Shown: positions 63,774 to 64,000 of the stretch, one piece after another
Position numbering within the stretch: position 1 is the first letter of the stretch
Layout: each line of letters starts with the position of its first letter
Origin: Pseudomarimonas arenosa
GTDB lineage: Bacteria > Pseudomonadota > Gammaproteobacteria > Xanthomonadales > Xanthomonadaceae
DNA length: 64,000 nt
Assembly (NCBI RefSeq): GCF_014841215.1
Contig: NZ_JACYTR010000005.1
Span: 123,477-187,476, forward strand
Reading direction: 5' to 3'
Notes under the pieces: model-generated
Told to the model about the DNA's origin: nothing
Seen by the model: the letters and a program-made list of their open reading frames with translations, nothing else
Databases searched by the model: none
Made by a program: the position numbers and the translations under genes

Positions 63774-63890
63774 CCCTGGCGATGACCTACTCTTGCATGG
63801 ACCAGTGCCACACTACCATCGGCGCGTGTGCGTTTCACTTCCGAGTTCGGGATGGGATCGGGTGGTTCCACACAGCTATTATCACCAGGG
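63774..63890 (-). rRNA. rrf: 5S ribosomal RNA
   Basis: Read on the minus strand the gene starts CCCTGGTGATAATAGC, contains the highly conserved CCATCCCGAACTCGGAAGTG and CGCCGATGGTAGTGTGG, and ends AGAGTAGGTCATCGCCAGG, with the two ends pairing. About 117 nt. It is the promoter-distal end of an rRNA operon whose 23S gene must lie beyond position 64000; 63891-64000 is spacer. Confidence 0.96.
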
Positions 63891-64000
63891 AAGGGGTGGA
63901 GGGTCGCCTGGAATGGGATTCCGGCGCCTTGACCTCTCATGGGGATTAGGACGTAACAGTGTTTTGAGTGTTTCTGTCGACGGTGTTCGTCGAGGAGAAG

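Overview
The window looks like a chromosomal segment of a GC-rich gammaproteobacterium of the Xanthomonadales/Lysobacterales. The main clue is the right end, where trpG-trpD-trpC, a Clp-type CRP regulator, speD, coq7 and rplM-rpsI lie together, an order I associate with that group. The left and middle thirds are typical of free-living, protein-degrading members: tyrosine and tryptophan catabolism, a branched-chain-type keto-acid dehydrogenase, an M13 peptidase and peptide transport. No phage, plasmid, CRISPR or complete insertion sequence is visible. All family names come from reading the sequence; no database search was run.

Layout. 0-5.7 kb: small membrane or secreted unknowns, then thiC behind a clear TPP riboswitch. 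5.7-12.3 kb: a beta-barrel-like protein, then a TetR regulator divergent from an RND efflux pair. 12.8-17.2 kb: an NRDE protein, a two-gene transsulfuration module (cystathionine beta-synthase and gamma-synthase/lyase) with a decayed HicBA system between them, and a DUF465 protein. 18.4-21 kb: a DUF4398 lipoprotein and an OmpA-like lipoprotein, divergent from pilU. 21.2-26.7 kb: a homogentisate operon (hppD, a DUF559 nuclease-like gene, hmgA, fahA, maiA) divergent from a MarR regulator. 26.8-33.4 kb: M13 metallopeptidase, POT peptide transporter, AbgT transporter and tryptophan 2,3-dioxygenase. 33.7-37.5 kb: E1alpha-E1beta-SH3-like-E2 dehydrogenase operon. 37.5-53 kb: VOC protein, purD, two multidomain HPt/REC/GGDEF/EAL-like proteins that look enzymatically dead, an LplT-PlsC fusion, AmpE, NudC, ErpA, a bactofilin and a hybrid histidine kinase. 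53.2-64 kb: bacterioferritin and Bfd with a Fur-like box, rppH, a tRNA-Gln downstream of rplM-rpsI, a GlcF-like protein, coq7, speD, clp, a HAD phosphatase, trpC, an ABM-domain gene, trpD, trpG, and the 5S rRNA end of an rRNA operon.

How genes work together. HppD, HmgA, MaiA and FahA take 4-hydroxyphenylpyruvate to fumarate and acetoacetate, probably under the divergent MarR protein. KynA opens tryptophan, the E1/E2 genes oxidise branched-chain keto acids (no E3 is present), and the peptidase and transporters could supply substrates. Bfd and Bfr form an iron store and release pair. The hybrid kinase and the two receiver scaffolds could form a phosphorelay.

The unusual part is the repeat load. 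I see a 208-212 bp mini-element family with 14-bp inverted ends (three copies), an IS630-type internally deleted element sitting on the stop codon of ampE, a 23-bp tandem array nested in larger repeats, an about 112-bp array of eight units, and an about 120-bp array that has copied the 3' end of the RND pump gene. A DUF559 gene bracketed by inverted hairpin repeats inside the tyrosine operon is the best candidate for an undescribed mobile unit. I do not see a clearly new defence or biosynthetic system.
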